Shown here: one piece after another, positions 47,165-54,937 of the stretch
Position numbering within the stretch: the stretch's first letter is position 1
Layout of the letters: every line of letters begins with the position of its first letter
NCBI RefSeq assembly: GCF_012844305.1
Contig: NZ_JABANE010000058.1
Span: 1-59,000, forward strand
Reading direction: 5' to 3'
Source: Flammeovirga aprica JL-4
GTDB lineage: Bacteria; Bacteroidota; Bacteroidia; Cytophagales; Flammeovirgaceae
Length of the DNA stretch: 59,000 bases
Made by a program: the position numbers and the translations under genes
The notes under the pieces: model-generated
Told to the model about the DNA's origin: nothing
The model's database searches: none
Seen by the model: the letters and a program-made list of their open reading frames with translations, nothing else

Positions 47165-47297
47165 GAAGAAATCTATCGGTAAGCCATATGAGGGAAAACT
47201 TCACGTAGTACGGTTTGATGAAGGGGGACCGATAGTTTACTGAAATTGATTACTTTTGTAATTATTAATTTGAGTGTGCTATCAGGCTCTACTATAC
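47165..47297 (+). ncRNA. Group II intron 3'-end relic (domains V and VI), copy 1
   Basis: Domain V starts at AAGCC (47181) and shows the GAAAACTTCACG apical part and TACGGTTTGATG 3' strand. The 5' strand is mutated (AAGCCATATG) and GTA is duplicated on the 3' side, so it is degenerate. Domain VI is CCGATAG (47229-47235) pairing with CTATC-A-GG (47279-47286), leaving a bulged A at 47284 where a branch-point adenosine is expected. An AT-rich inner hairpin has ATTAC/GTAAT and AAATT/AATTT helices. No intron-encoded reverse transcriptase is seen upstream. It ends about 15 bases before the next start codon. The RNA family is established; calling this a relic is inference. Confidence 0.65.
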
Positions 47298-47311
47298 TCC
47301 TTCAATTAAAA

Positions 47312-47872
47312 ATGTCAAACAATAGATTCGTATTCACCATTTTGTTTTTGATAGGTTTTTTCCTATTTCCAGACATTGTCTATGGTCAAATCAAGAAGAA
47401 GCATATAAATAAGATCCCTAAAAGGTTCTCAGATGAATACATTATTACTCAGGAAGTTTCTGTAGGTCAAAGATTAAGCTACAAGGTGTTTAAGAATGGT
47501 GTTTTCCAATCAGCAAGCAATTTAGAAGTCGAAAACTATATGAACACAATACTTTTAGGAACGGCAACGGAATTATTTGATCATTTGAAAAATACGGACC
47601 CAAACTTCGAACCTACAGTTGTTAAAGCAAATGGGATGACTTCAACTACTTTTTATATTAGTTACTCATATTCCAAAGGCGAGATATTCATTATACGTTC
47701 TATGAGTTCTGGGAAACTCATATTGGATCCATTAGCTGCTGAAAATCCAAAAAATTATTCTTTACTTTTTGCTTTTAATTTTGAAAATGAAAAGGATAAA
47801 AATCAAATTGAAAATTTTATCAAGGACTACACTTCCAAAAACAATATTGAATTTATTGTCACAACAAAATAA
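47312..47872 (+). CDS. Small secreted hypothetical protein
   Basis: A 186-residue protein. The ATG at 47312 is preferred since an in-frame TTG at 47246 lies within the intron relic. Signal peptide about 1-26 (DIVYGQ). The mature part is mixed alpha/beta with SVGQRLSYKVFKNGVFQSAS and FYISYSYSKGEIFII; no family recognised. It starts just after the domain VI relic and is followed by an attC-like segment. Confidence 0.65.
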   Translation: MSNNRFVFTILFLIGFFLFPDIVYGQIKKKHINKIPKRFSDEYIITQEVSVGQRLSYKVFKNGVFQSASNLEVENYMNTILLGTATELFDHLKNTDPNFEPTVVKANGMTSTTFYISYSYSKGEIFIIRSMSSGKLILDPLAAENPKNYSLLFAFNFENEKDKNQIENFIKDYTSKNNIEFIVTTK

Positions 47873-47892
47873 ATGTAGGAGCATAATACATA

Positions 47893-47931
47893 CTAAAACG
47901 GCATTTAAACACAGTTTAGCATTTACGTAAT
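47893..47931. other. attC-like segment downstream of the secreted hypothetical gene
   Basis: CTAAAAC at 47893-47899 faces GTTTAG at 47914-47919, leaving one unpaired A, and AGTTTAGCATTTACGT is nearly the same as AGTTTAGCATTTCCGTTGTA in the better site at 50123-50191. The outer boxes are not well preserved. Weak on its own. Confidence 0.3.
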
Positions 47932-47943
47932 CAATAAAGAGAT

Positions 47944-48312
47944 ATGAGAATAAAATCATTAATTATACTTTTATTACTAGCAATTATAGGCCAATCATGT
48001 GATGATATACCTTCTCTACCAATTGAAAGTCATGAAACTATTTATATAGATGTCAACCAAGGAGAAGTTATTGAGTATGATACATCAATTGACAACTTTT
48101 TAGGAGCGGTTGCAATCACAGATTCCACAAAACATCACATATTAAGCAGGTTATTTTCAGATTCTACAGGCTTCAACATTTATCATAGATACCAATCTCT
48201 TAAAAACTATCAAGGTACTGATACATTGAAATTAAGGAGTGAACGAATTAATGATATATCAGATGAAGTAATTAGTATCAAGAACATTACAATAGTTTTA
48301 ACGGTAAAGTAA
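47944..48312 (+). CDS. Small putative lipoprotein
   Basis: A 122-residue protein with a lipoprotein signal: lipobox IGQSC with Cys19 (IIGQSCDDIPSL). The mature part is about 100 residues, Asp/Ser/Thr-rich, with no recognised domain. It starts 71 bases after the previous gene across the attC-like segment. Confidence 0.6.
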   Translation: MRIKSLIILLLLAIIGQSCDDIPSLPIESHETIYIDVNQGEVIEYDTSIDNFLGAVAITDSTKHHILSRLFSDSTGFNIYHRYQSLKNYQGTDTLKLRSERINDISDEVISIKNITIVLTVK

Positions 48313-48315
48313 AAT

Positions 48316-48373
48316 GAACATAATATTTAGCGGATTTACAATAGAAAATTGGCCAAATAATTTAGCATTGTTC
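48316..48373. other. attC-like segment downstream of the lipoprotein gene
   Basis: GAACA (48316-48320) pairs with TGTTC (48369-48373), and TTTAGCATTGTT near the right end matches the inner box of the 50123-50191 site. It lies directly between the lipoprotein stop and intron relic copy 2. Weak on its own; the shared motif and position support it. Confidence 0.3.
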
Positions 48374-48411
48374 AACTTTTAAAAACATACCCACTTATGA
48401 AAGCTCAATGA

Positions 48412-48540
48412 AGAATTCTATCGGTAAGCCGTTGGAGTGAAAACTTCACGTACGGTTTGATGAGGGAGTTCTGATAGTTTTCTCAAAATGATTACATTTA
48501 TAGTTATAATATTGAGAGAGCTATCAGGTTCTACTCTACT
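48412..48540 (+). ncRNA. Group II intron 3'-end relic (domains V and VI), copy 2
   Basis: This copy has a well-formed domain V: AAGCCGT (from 48426) pairs with ACGGTTT with the expected AGC/GUU catalytic-triad wobble, GGAGT (48434-48438) pairs with ACTTC (48443-48447), and a GAAA tetraloop caps it (48439-48442). Domain VI has CTGATAG (48471-48477) with CTATCAG (48521-48527) and CTCAA (48482-48486) with TTGAG (48512-48516). The inner pairs differ from copy 1 but still pair, which indicates RNA-level conservation. No intron ORF is present. It ends 22 bases before the next gene. Confidence 0.75.
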
Positions 48541-48561
48541 AAACCATAAAACTATACTTTA

Positions 48562-49533
48562 ATGCAAACATCAAAAAAACTATTATTTTTAGCATTACTT
48601 TTTTCATTTTTTTCTCTGAATTCATTTTCAAAAAAATCAAAAGATCCCAACTTATCTAAGATCCATGTAAATGATATTCAAAACTTTTATCTAGCATTTG
48701 ACGAAGCATTGAAAGATACTCTAAATGCGACAAAAATTTTTAAAGAATTCTATTTTGATAAAGGTTCAAAGGGCCTGAAAGATTTTTATAAAACAAAAAT
48801 TAAAAGTGTAGATAAATTCACGAAGTTCGTTCTTAAACACCAAGAATTTTATTTATCTATAAAATCAGACCTTACCAACCTGGATGATCTCGAAGAAAAG
48901 ATAAGAACCTATTTTTTAGATTTCAAAGCAATATATCCTAATGCTACTTTTCCAGATATTTATTTTGTAATTGGAAAATTTAGCTCAAACGGAACAGTAT
49001 CCAAAAATGGAATAATAATAGGAACTGAGATTCTTTGTAGGACACCAGAGTCAAATACAAAAAATTGGAATAAAGATATTTTAAGAATAAGCATGTTAAG
49101 AAAGCATATTCCTGTGACTGTAATTCATGAATTAATTCATTTTAATCAGAATCATATGAAAAAGGGAAATACAATTTTAGTAAGTAGCATGCGTGAAGGA
49201 TCTGCTGAATTTATTGCTGAATTAATTTGTGGAGAAACCGATGGAAATTATTCATCTTTTATTGGGAAAGAAAAAGAAATTTGGAATGATTTCAAAATTC
49301 ATAAGGATGATAAAAGTACTTGGAGTTCTTGGAATTCATGGGTAAGACAAAGTGAAACAAGGCCTAGAAATGCAGGGTATTGGACTAGTTATTTAATTTG
49401 TAAATCATATTATGAACAAAATGAATTTGATAAGCAAAAGGTAGTAGATGATATTTTGAATATTAAAAATTATGAAGATTTTTATGTTAGAAGTAAAATA
49501 GAGGAGTACATTAAAGTCAACTACTCTAAATAA
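48562..49533 (+). CDS. Secreted zinc metalloprotease (HExxH, gluzincin-like)
   Basis: A 323-residue protein with an N-terminal signal (about 1-24, NSFSK). The active site is VIHELIHFNQN, with His189, Glu190 and His193 of HExxH, and a third ligand, Glu216, in EGSAEFIAEL 27 residues after His189, the gluzincin arrangement. The upstream region (PNATFPDIYFVIGKF and NGIIIGTEIL) recalls DUF2268/GldB-type putative proteases. It is preceded directly by intron relic copy 2 and followed by an attC-like segment. Peptidase fold is well supported; substrate unknown. Confidence 0.8.
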   Translation: MQTSKKLLFLALLFSFFSLNSFSKKSKDPNLSKIHVNDIQNFYLAFDEALKDTLNATKIFKEFYFDKGSKGLKDFYKTKIKSVDKFTKFVLKHQEFYLSIKSDLTNLDDLEEKIRTYFLDFKAIYPNATFPDIYFVIGKFSSNGTVSKNGIIIGTEILCRTPESNTKNWNKDILRISMLRKHIPVTVIHELIHFNQNHMKKGNTILVSSMREGSAEFIAELICGETDGNYSSFIGKEKEIWNDFKIHKDDKSTWSSWNSWVRQSETRPRNAGYWTSYLICKSYYEQNEFDKQKVVDDILNIKNYEDFYVRSKIEEYIKVNYSK

Positions 49534-49535
49534 AT

Positions 49536-49611
49536 TACGTCTTAAAACACTAGTAATCTCCATTCATCGGTAGACACACCCGCTTTTTGTAGTTTATCCA
49601 TTACTTATAAC
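49536..49611. other. attC-like segment downstream of the metalloprotease gene
   Basis: CTTAAAAC (49541-49548) faces GTAGTTTAT (about 49589-49597) with one unpaired A, and the middle (CTCCATTCATCGGTAGACAC) is similar in sequence and spacing to the segments at 50142 and 51178. It is a degenerate relative of the 50123-50191 site. Confidence 0.3.
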
Positions 49612-49708
49612 TTTCTAAGCATAGAGAAATATATTTGATTAGAAAAATTGGTATTAAAGAGAATTCAATTTGTGGAATATATGAACAAAAAAATAATACG
49701 TATTATAA

Positions 49709-50113
49709 ATGCAGAAGATAAATGACTTCAGGGCTTTAGTAAAACCTTTGTTCGATGATTTCGGATACAATCTGATTCCAGCTAATGACCTTGAATTAGA
49801 AACATTTAAAGCAACATTAATAAAATATAATATTCCTGTAAAAGTTATAAGTGAGCTGGGAAATTTTTATAGAGTAAGTAATGGAATTCCTTGTCTCGAC
49901 ATAGATTTTCATGATTGCTTAAGTGAATGCATTTTTGATTTTTGGGAAGAAGAAAAATCATTATGGCTTGGACAGCGTGATTCAGATACACTAAGATGGA
50001 TTGATAACAAATTTTGTATAGGTACTTCGAGTGAAATAAGTTATTCTAAAGATTATGAATTTCAGAGTTTATATGAAATGTTAGACAAAGTGATAAACGA
50101 ATTTAAAGAGTAA
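49709..50113 (+). CDS. SUKH/SMI1-KNR4-like small cytoplasmic protein, possible immunity protein
   Basis: A 134-residue protein with no signal peptide. IPVKVISELGNFYRVSNGIP followed later by SLWLGQRDSDTLRW and KFCIGTSSEISYS fits the SMI1/KNR4 (SUKH) pattern, a superfamily that contains many immunity proteins against polymorphic toxins. No toxin gene is next to it, which suggests an orphan immunity gene. It lies between two attC-like segments. The family call is by pattern only. Confidence 0.5.
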   Translation: MQKINDFRALVKPLFDDFGYNLIPANDLELETFKATLIKYNIPVKVISELGNFYRVSNGIPCLDIDFHDCLSECIFDFWEEEKSLWLGQRDSDTLRWIDNKFCIGTSSEISYSKDYEFQSLYEMLDKVINEFKE

Positions 50114-50122
50114 AAAAACTCT

Positions 50123-50191
50123 TACAACGATAGCTAAAACTCCAAGTATAGGGTGACGCACTCTCGCTCGTAGTTTAGCATTTCCGTTGTA
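50123..50191. other. attC-like imperfect palindrome, best copy
   Basis: TACAACG (50123-50129) pairs with CGTTGTA (50185-50191), and CTAAAACT (50134-50141) pairs with AGTTTAG (50172-50178) leaving one extrahelical A. The spacers are 4 and 6 bases and a 30-base loop separates the inner boxes. This R-L-loop-L-R layout with an extrahelical base is that of integron attC sites. GTTGTAG keeps only part of the GTTRRRY core. It begins 10 bases past one small gene and ends 36 bases before the next. Confidence 0.5.
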
Positions 50192-50227
50192 GGCGATTTA
50201 AGCAAACAACACAATAAACAAACAATT

Positions 50228-51154
50228 ATGACGAAAGTAATTTTTCAAATAACTATTTTTTTGACACTCTTTCAACCTTGTAAAGGGCAAACAAATAATA
50301 GTGTTTCGCAAAAGACGAATTTCATTGACAGCATTCAGAATGCACAACAGCTTACAGAGCTGATTTCAAAGATTGACGACAGATACAAAGAATTTGAGGT
50401 AAATGATAAATTGGAGTTTAGTGACAAAAAATGTCAAAACCTGAGTGACAGTTTGAAAGTACAATCTTGGAAGAAAGTAGACTTTGACAACAACGGATTA
50501 ACAGATATTATGGTTATCGGAAATTGGTATGACTATTCTGTTATTTGCATCTTAGACAAAGGCGGAAAATATGAAATCAAACCAATAACAAGACGGGTTT
50601 TTCAAGATTGCACTTTCCCTGTAGTTGATAACGGAAAGGTTAAATACTATTATTGGAGTGATATCGAACAAGGAAAGTGGAATGAACCACGAGAATTGAA
50701 ACAAATCACATTGGTATATAAGTTTGGAGACTTCATTGAAGAGAATCAAACACCTGCAAACCACAAAATTGAAAAAATTGAATATTCAACTACAAGTTGT
50801 TATGGAAGTTGTCCTGTTTTTAGAATAACGATTAATTCTGACAAATCTGCAATTTGGAAAGCAGAAATGTATAACGAAATAAACAATAAAGAAGTAAAAG
50901 GTAGTTTCAATTCTGTTCTAAAAGAAGATAAATATAACGACATTGTGAACTTACTTAACTACATTGATTTTGAAAATTTACAAGACAATTACGCAGTTAA
51001 TTGGACAGATGACCAAACATCAACATTGGAAATTACTTACGACAATGGAAAGGTGAAATCAATTCGAGACTATGGTTTAATAGGAACATTTGGACTTGAT
51101 AGAGTTTATCAATTACTATTTGAATTAAGAGAAAGTCAAAAGTGGAAGAAATAA
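50228..51154 (+). CDS. Secreted protein with C-terminal DUF6438-like domain
   Basis: A 308-residue protein with a signal peptide (about 1-20, PCKGQ). The first half contains VDFDNNGLTDIMVIGNWYDY, a calcium-binding/FG-GAP-like loop. The C-terminal 140 residues match the DUF6438 pattern, with TTSCYGSCPVFRITI and EITYDNGKVKSIRDYG. Codon use favours GAC and AAC more than neighbouring genes do, which suggests a different origin. It is bracketed by attC-like segments (50123-50191 before, 51160-51225 after), like a mobile cassette. Function unknown. Confidence 0.75.
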   Translation: MTKVIFQITIFLTLFQPCKGQTNNSVSQKTNFIDSIQNAQQLTELISKIDDRYKEFEVNDKLEFSDKKCQNLSDSLKVQSWKKVDFDNNGLTDIMVIGNWYDYSVICILDKGGKYEIKPITRRVFQDCTFPVVDNGKVKYYYWSDIEQGKWNEPRELKQITLVYKFGDFIEENQTPANHKIEKIEYSTTSCYGSCPVFRITINSDKSAIWKAEMYNEINNKEVKGSFNSVLKEDKYNDIVNLLNYIDFENLQDNYAVNWTDDQTSTLEITYDNGKVKSIRDYGLIGTFGLDRVYQLLFELRESQKWKK

Positions 51155-51159
51155 AAATG

Positions 51160-51225
51160 CCTAAAAAAATTGCTATCCTCCATCCACTGATCGACACGTT
51201 TGTCGGCCGTAGTTTTAGTCATTAC
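51160..51225. other. attC-like segment downstream of the DUF6438 gene
   Basis: CTAAAA (from 51171) faces GTTTTAG (51212-51218), and CTCCATCCACTGATCGACAC resembles the middle of the 49536 and 50123 segments. CGACACG-TTT-GTCGG adds a small hairpin. The outer boxes are absent. It lies immediately before intron relic copy 3. Confidence 0.3.
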
Positions 51226-51245
51226 TTTGTGTGGTATTTATATGG

Positions 51246-51316
51246 GAAGATAGTTTACCTAAATTGATTACATTTATAATTATTAATTTGAGTAGACGAT
51301 AAGGCTTTAATCTACG
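51246..51316 (+). ncRNA. Group II intron domain VI relic, copy 3
   Basis: GATAGTTTAC (51249-51258) followed by AAATTGATTACATTTATAAT and TATTAATTTGAGTAGACGAT aligns closely with domain VI of copy 1. GTTTAC/GTAGAC and AAATT/AATTT helices are kept. No domain V is present before it, so this is a shorter remnant. It ends about 18 bases before the next gene. Confidence 0.5.
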
Positions 51317-51334
51317 ACGTAATACAAAAAAACA

Positions 51335-51937
51335 TTGAGAAACGGCATAAAATCATTTTTGATAATAATATTGGCATTACAATATAGTTGTAAGCAACCT
51401 GAAGGTTTGAAATTTAAGGTTTCGACTAACTATCTGGATGGAAAGAGTCATTTAACAAAAACGAAAATGATTGCAAATCCAAATTCAGAAATCAATGTTT
51501 ATTTTTTCAAAAAGCATTTTGCTCAATTTTATGGTTTGCCAAATAAGTTGACCAATGAAAAGCTTAAAAACCAAGAGATAACCGAATGGAAATTTGAAGA
51601 CAGGCCAAAAGAATTATCTGAAAATTGGTCAGAAACGTTTAAGTATGATCCGAACGGAAACTTAATTGAGTATAAATATTCTGGTTGTACGTTTTGCTCT
51701 CAATTCCCTTGGGGTTACAAATTGTTTTACAATAAAAATAATGATATCGTTGAACAGCAAATTTACTACTTGAGACAAAAAAATATTTCTGAAGGAAACG
51801 GACTGAAACTTAAATTCGAACTACAAGAGGTAATGGATAGAAAAGTTATGTTGACTTACGATAAAAATCGGAACATTGTTAAACTCAAAAAAGTCGGAAC
51901 AAATGGACTTGAAGAGTTAATAGAACTTGTAGAATAA
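51335..51937 (+). CDS. Putative lipoprotein, hypothetical, TTG start
   Basis: A 200-residue protein with lipobox LQYSC (Cys19). The start is a TTG: an in-frame TAA lies 15 bases upstream and no ATG offers a signal peptide. The mature part has KYDPNGNLIEYKYSGC, LFYNKNNDIVEQQIYY and LTYDKNRNIVKLKKVG, short beta repeats like those of YD-repeat proteins. No named family. It follows intron relic copy 3 directly. Confidence 0.6.
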   Translation: MRNGIKSFLIIILALQYSCKQPEGLKFKVSTNYLDGKSHLTKTKMIANPNSEINVYFFKKHFAQFYGLPNKLTNEKLKNQEITEWKFEDRPKELSENWSETFKYDPNGNLIEYKYSGCTFCSQFPWGYKLFYNKNNDIVEQQIYYLRQKNISEGNGLKLKFELQEVMDRKVMLTYDKNRNIVKLKKVGTNGLEELIELVE

Positions 51938-51994
51938 AAAATACAAAAACACTCTACAATAATTAAGGATCAGTTAAGTCTTCAGAATCCAAAA

Positions 51995-52046
51995 ATAAGC
52001 ATTAGTTGAAAAAGACGGTAGAAGTTTTCATGCCCCTAGTTGAATG
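51995..52046. repeat. Second copy of the 46896-46975 repeat
   Basis: AAGCATTAGTTGAAAAAGAC and GGTAGAAGTTTTCATGCCCC match the copy near 46931-46970. The left palindrome arm is not conserved. It lies in a 289-base gap before a membrane protein gene. Confidence 0.5.
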
Positions 52047-52088
52047 AAAATTTATAAGGATTTACAGAATTGAACGAAATTAAATAAA

Positions 52089-52169
52089 GTGAATTGGCTT
52101 AAAAGGCAAAAAGAAAAACCAGTTTTGATGTTCCTTCTATTTTCAACCTCTTGCCAAGGTTCACTTTGA
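52089..52169 (+). pseudogene. Truncated lipoprotein signal-peptide fragment
   Basis: A GTG-started frame encodes 26 residues ending VLMFLLFSTSCQGSL before TGA at 52167-52169. It contains a hydrophobic stretch and a lipobox (FSTSC) but no mature protein, as if a lipoprotein gene had been cut short. It may also be chance; no continuation in another frame was recognised. Confidence 0.3.
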
Positions 52170-52226
52170 GGAATAATGAAATAATTTGGAGTAATTTAAA
52201 ACAGAAAACAAAGCTTAAAAGATAGA

Positions 52227-53066
52227 ATGCCTCAAAAAATAGCAACGGAGTTAGAAGTTATTGGTCATTCACCTCATCAAACCATGAATATTAAAAAAGG
52301 AGAAAAAGTATTAAAAAGAAAGGTCAATACACCTTTATTTGTCAGTTGCATTACTGCTTTTATTTTCACGCTAATTATTTTTGAGAATACAGAGAATATG
52401 AGTTTTGTTTTAATGTTTATATCGGCTTCTTTAATTTTTATTTATTTTCTAAAAAAAGAATTAAGGAAACGGTATTTTTGGAAAGTACTTCAACAACAAC
52501 AAGAGCCTTTTCTTTTTTATAAGAAGCACTTATACACTAAGGGAGATTCATTAGATATAATGTATCATGATACATTGAAAAAGGAACAAAAAGAATTTTT
52601 AAAAAAGTATAATCAGGTTAAAAATAAATTAGCTTTTGAAGATCCATCTGTTTCTGATAACTTGATTATATATGCGAGGAAATCTCCTCTAATTTTCGCT
52701 ACTATTTTCTTTTCATTCCTGTTGATACCATTACTCATTTATCAAGAAATCTACTTTGGTATCTTCTCTTTTCTAAACTTGATTATCATTATTTATTTGG
52801 TGATAAAAAGGAAAAAAAGTTATATGAAAATGACAACCAAAGAGCTGCAAGTTCATAATACACACCTAATAGCTTGGGATGATATCTATGAACTGAAAAT
52901 TGGCGAAAAAGGAAATGGTAGAAATTTTCAATCATATTTGAATGTGACATTACTTAATGGTGATGCTGAAACGATTAATATCTCAAAGTATAGCATTAGT
53001 CCATATGAATTGGGGTGGATAGTGAACGTTTATAAGGGTAAGAGTAAATTAAAAAAAGCAATCTAA
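52227..53066 (+). CDS. Membrane protein with four helices and a PH-like C-terminal domain
   Basis: A 279-residue protein with two helix pairs (about 37-80 and 156-192) and a cytoplasmic loop between them. The last 80 residues, with KMTTKELQVHNTHLIAWDDI and YSISPYELGWIVNVYKGK, look like a bacterial PH (DUF304-like) domain. No enzyme motif is visible. ATG at 52284 is a possible alternative start. It stands alone, with about 150 bases before the next gene. Confidence 0.6.
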   Translation: MPQKIATELEVIGHSPHQTMNIKKGEKVLKRKVNTPLFVSCITAFIFTLIIFENTENMSFVLMFISASLIFIYFLKKELRKRYFWKVLQQQQEPFLFYKKHLYTKGDSLDIMYHDTLKKEQKEFLKKYNQVKNKLAFEDPSVSDNLIIYARKSPLIFATIFFSFLLIPLLIYQEIYFGIFSFLNLIIIIYLVIKRKKSYMKMTTKELQVHNTHLIAWDDIYELKIGEKGNGRNFQSYLNVTLLNGDAETINISKYSISPYELGWIVNVYKGKSKLKKAI

Positions 53067-53214
53067 GTAAGTTTCATATATCCGTTCATTTTTAGAGTAA
53101 AGGAAACTCTATCTTTTATTAGAAAATGCACTAATGTATTTTAGTCCTTTGATTTAAGTGATTAAGTCTTTGGGGAGCTATATTTACTGTCAGAATGCAA
53201 ACGTCTAAAATTTC

Positions 53215-53865
53215 ATGAATATGACAGAGATCGGTGAAGAGAAAAAGAAATCATATACTTTTGAAATATTATTCATAGGAATTCCAACAATAATATTCTT
53301 CGCTTTTCTTTTTGGCTTACGTAATGAACGTATTACCAAAATAGAAATAAAAGAAAATGGGCTTGAAACAATTGGAAGAGTTGTAAAAAATGGAATAAGT
53401 TTATCTTGTGAAAGTATCGTAGATGGAGAATATATAAAGTTATCCTTTGCTCATAAAAGCGAGAGTGATGATCATATTTCTAAAAAAGAATTTTATGTAG
53501 TGAAATATAATCCAGAAGATTTTTCTGAAAGGGTAGTTGATTATTCACAACCAATAGTACCTCAATCAATAGACTCTTTATACAAAGAGGCACAAGCTAA
53601 AATAATAAAAACAATAAAAGATGAAGGCAGTTTTTTCTTACCAGGCACCACATATTTTGCGAAATATGAATATGAAATAAATGGGAGGAAATACTTACGT
53701 TCACAACAGATATCAAAGTTAAAGTATGAGAACTTAAACTCAGGAAATAATAGAGAGCTATACTATCCAACCGTAAAGTATTTCAAGACTAAACCTAGAA
53801 TAAGCCATATATTTTACATTGACGATTCAAAATTTCAAGATAAATCGATAATGAACGTAAGGTAA
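53215..53865 (+). CDS. Single-pass membrane hypothetical protein
   Basis: A 216-residue protein with one N-terminal helix (about 16-35, LFIGIPTIIFFAFLFG) followed by a soluble domain with LPGTTYFAKYEYEINGRKYL and strand-rich blocks. No family recognised. ATG-AAT-ATG gives a second possible start at 53221. Confidence 0.6.
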   Translation: MNMTEIGEEKKKSYTFEILFIGIPTIIFFAFLFGLRNERITKIEIKENGLETIGRVVKNGISLSCESIVDGEYIKLSFAHKSESDDHISKKEFYVVKYNPEDFSERVVDYSQPIVPQSIDSLYKEAQAKIIKTIKDEGSFFLPGTTYFAKYEYEINGRKYLRSQQISKLKYENLNSGNNRELYYPTVKYFKTKPRISHIFYIDDSKFQDKSIMNVR

Positions 53866-53938
53866 TTTATACGTGTGAACATCAGCCTAATTAAATGTAT
53901 TTTATTGAAGATTTTTTTAAACTTAGCTTAAACTATAA

Positions 53939-54340
53939 ATGACAAAAAAACAGCAATTAATCCTTAGCATTATTGCATTTACCCCGTTGATCATCTTATT
54001 AATTGTTTCTGAATATCAGAACCATAAACTGTGGAAAAATATGGTTTACGCAGATTTATGTTATAATGTGGAGTTTAGTGGAAAAGTAGCGAAAGTAGAT
54101 TTTGAAAATGGAGTTCGAAGACAGATTGTAACTTATGAAAATGGTGAAACACAGCGTTTTTCATCTTACGATATTCGTTTTGAAGAAGATTTTTATATCG
54201 GAGACTCTATTGTAAAACTGCCAGGAACATATGAACTCAGAATTTATCCAAATTCGGAAAAATACAAATCTTTAGAGGGGAAGTATATTACGATCGATTT
54301 TTGTAAAGATACAATGGTTTACTATAACCAGTACCATTGA
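53939..54340 (+). CDS. Single-pass membrane hypothetical protein
   Basis: A 133-residue protein with one N-terminal helix (about 8-24, LSIIAFTPLIILLIVS) and a short soluble part (GKVAKVDFENGVRRQIVTYE). A gap of 73 bases separates it from the preceding gene. Its layout (helix, then a beta-rich periplasmic part) resembles that of the preceding gene, so the two may be related; this is not certain. Confidence 0.55.
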   Translation: MTKKQQLILSIIAFTPLIILLIVSEYQNHKLWKNMVYADLCYNVEFSGKVAKVDFENGVRRQIVTYENGETQRFSSYDIRFEEDFYIGDSIVKLPGTYELRIYPNSEKYKSLEGKYITIDFCKDTMVYYNQYH

Positions 54341-54443
54341 CAGTATTTTAATATGAAATACACTAACTTTGCTTCAATTAAAATTTACTCATCGTTAAAG
54401 CAAACGTTTATGGGTTTGTTATCACTTTATCACGAAATTTAAA

Positions 54444-54857
54444 ATGAAAAGTTGGGTTCTCATAGTACTTCTATTTTTTTCTGTAAAAGGGTTTGGTCAA
54501 TTAAAGGAAGTAAAATTGGTAGATGAAAATGTGTATGAAAAAAGTGGAGCTACCAACTTGAGAAAAGTGCAAAATATTGAGAAAGCAAAAGAACTTGCAA
54601 TATTTGACATCAACCAAGGAGAACCATTTATTCTACTTCAAGGAAGTATTGCTCCATCTGTAAGCATGTCTGATTTTGAGTATGAAGAAACATTCGGAGT
54701 TAATTATTTTAGACAAGGGTGTTCAGGAATTGATCTTAAAATAGCAGAAGCTTATAATTTCGAAATTTTTAATTTCCTAACATCAAGATTCAAAAATAGT
54801 TGGATAAGGGAAATTAGGATGGATGCAGTCGGATTAAAAAAGTGGAAAGAAAATTAA
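54444..54857 (+). CDS. Small secreted hypothetical protein
   Basis: A 137-residue protein with a clear signal peptide (1-19, GFGQL). The mature part includes EPFILLQGSIAPSVSMSDFE and the C-terminal EIFNFLTSRFKNSWIREI. No known family. It is preceded by a 100-base AT-rich gap. Confidence 0.6.
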   Translation: MKSWVLIVLLFFSVKGFGQLKEVKLVDENVYEKSGATNLRKVQNIEKAKELAIFDINQGEPFILLQGSIAPSVSMSDFEYEETFGVNYFRQGCSGIDLKIAEAYNFEIFNFLTSRFKNSWIREIRMDAVGLKKWKEN

Positions 54858-54937
54858 TTGGAATGGTTTAATAGTAGAGCTGTATTCAATTACAATTAGT
54901 ATATAGTAGTAAAGTATTTTTGATAAACTGAACCAGT

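Noticed and set aside
47246..47311. Longer 5' start for the 47312 gene and a similar short frame at 48488-48562
   Set aside because: Both read through domain VI of the intron relic. The coincidence of similar peptides (ITFxII...LSGST) comes from homologous RNA sequence, and the downstream ATG gives a better signal peptide.
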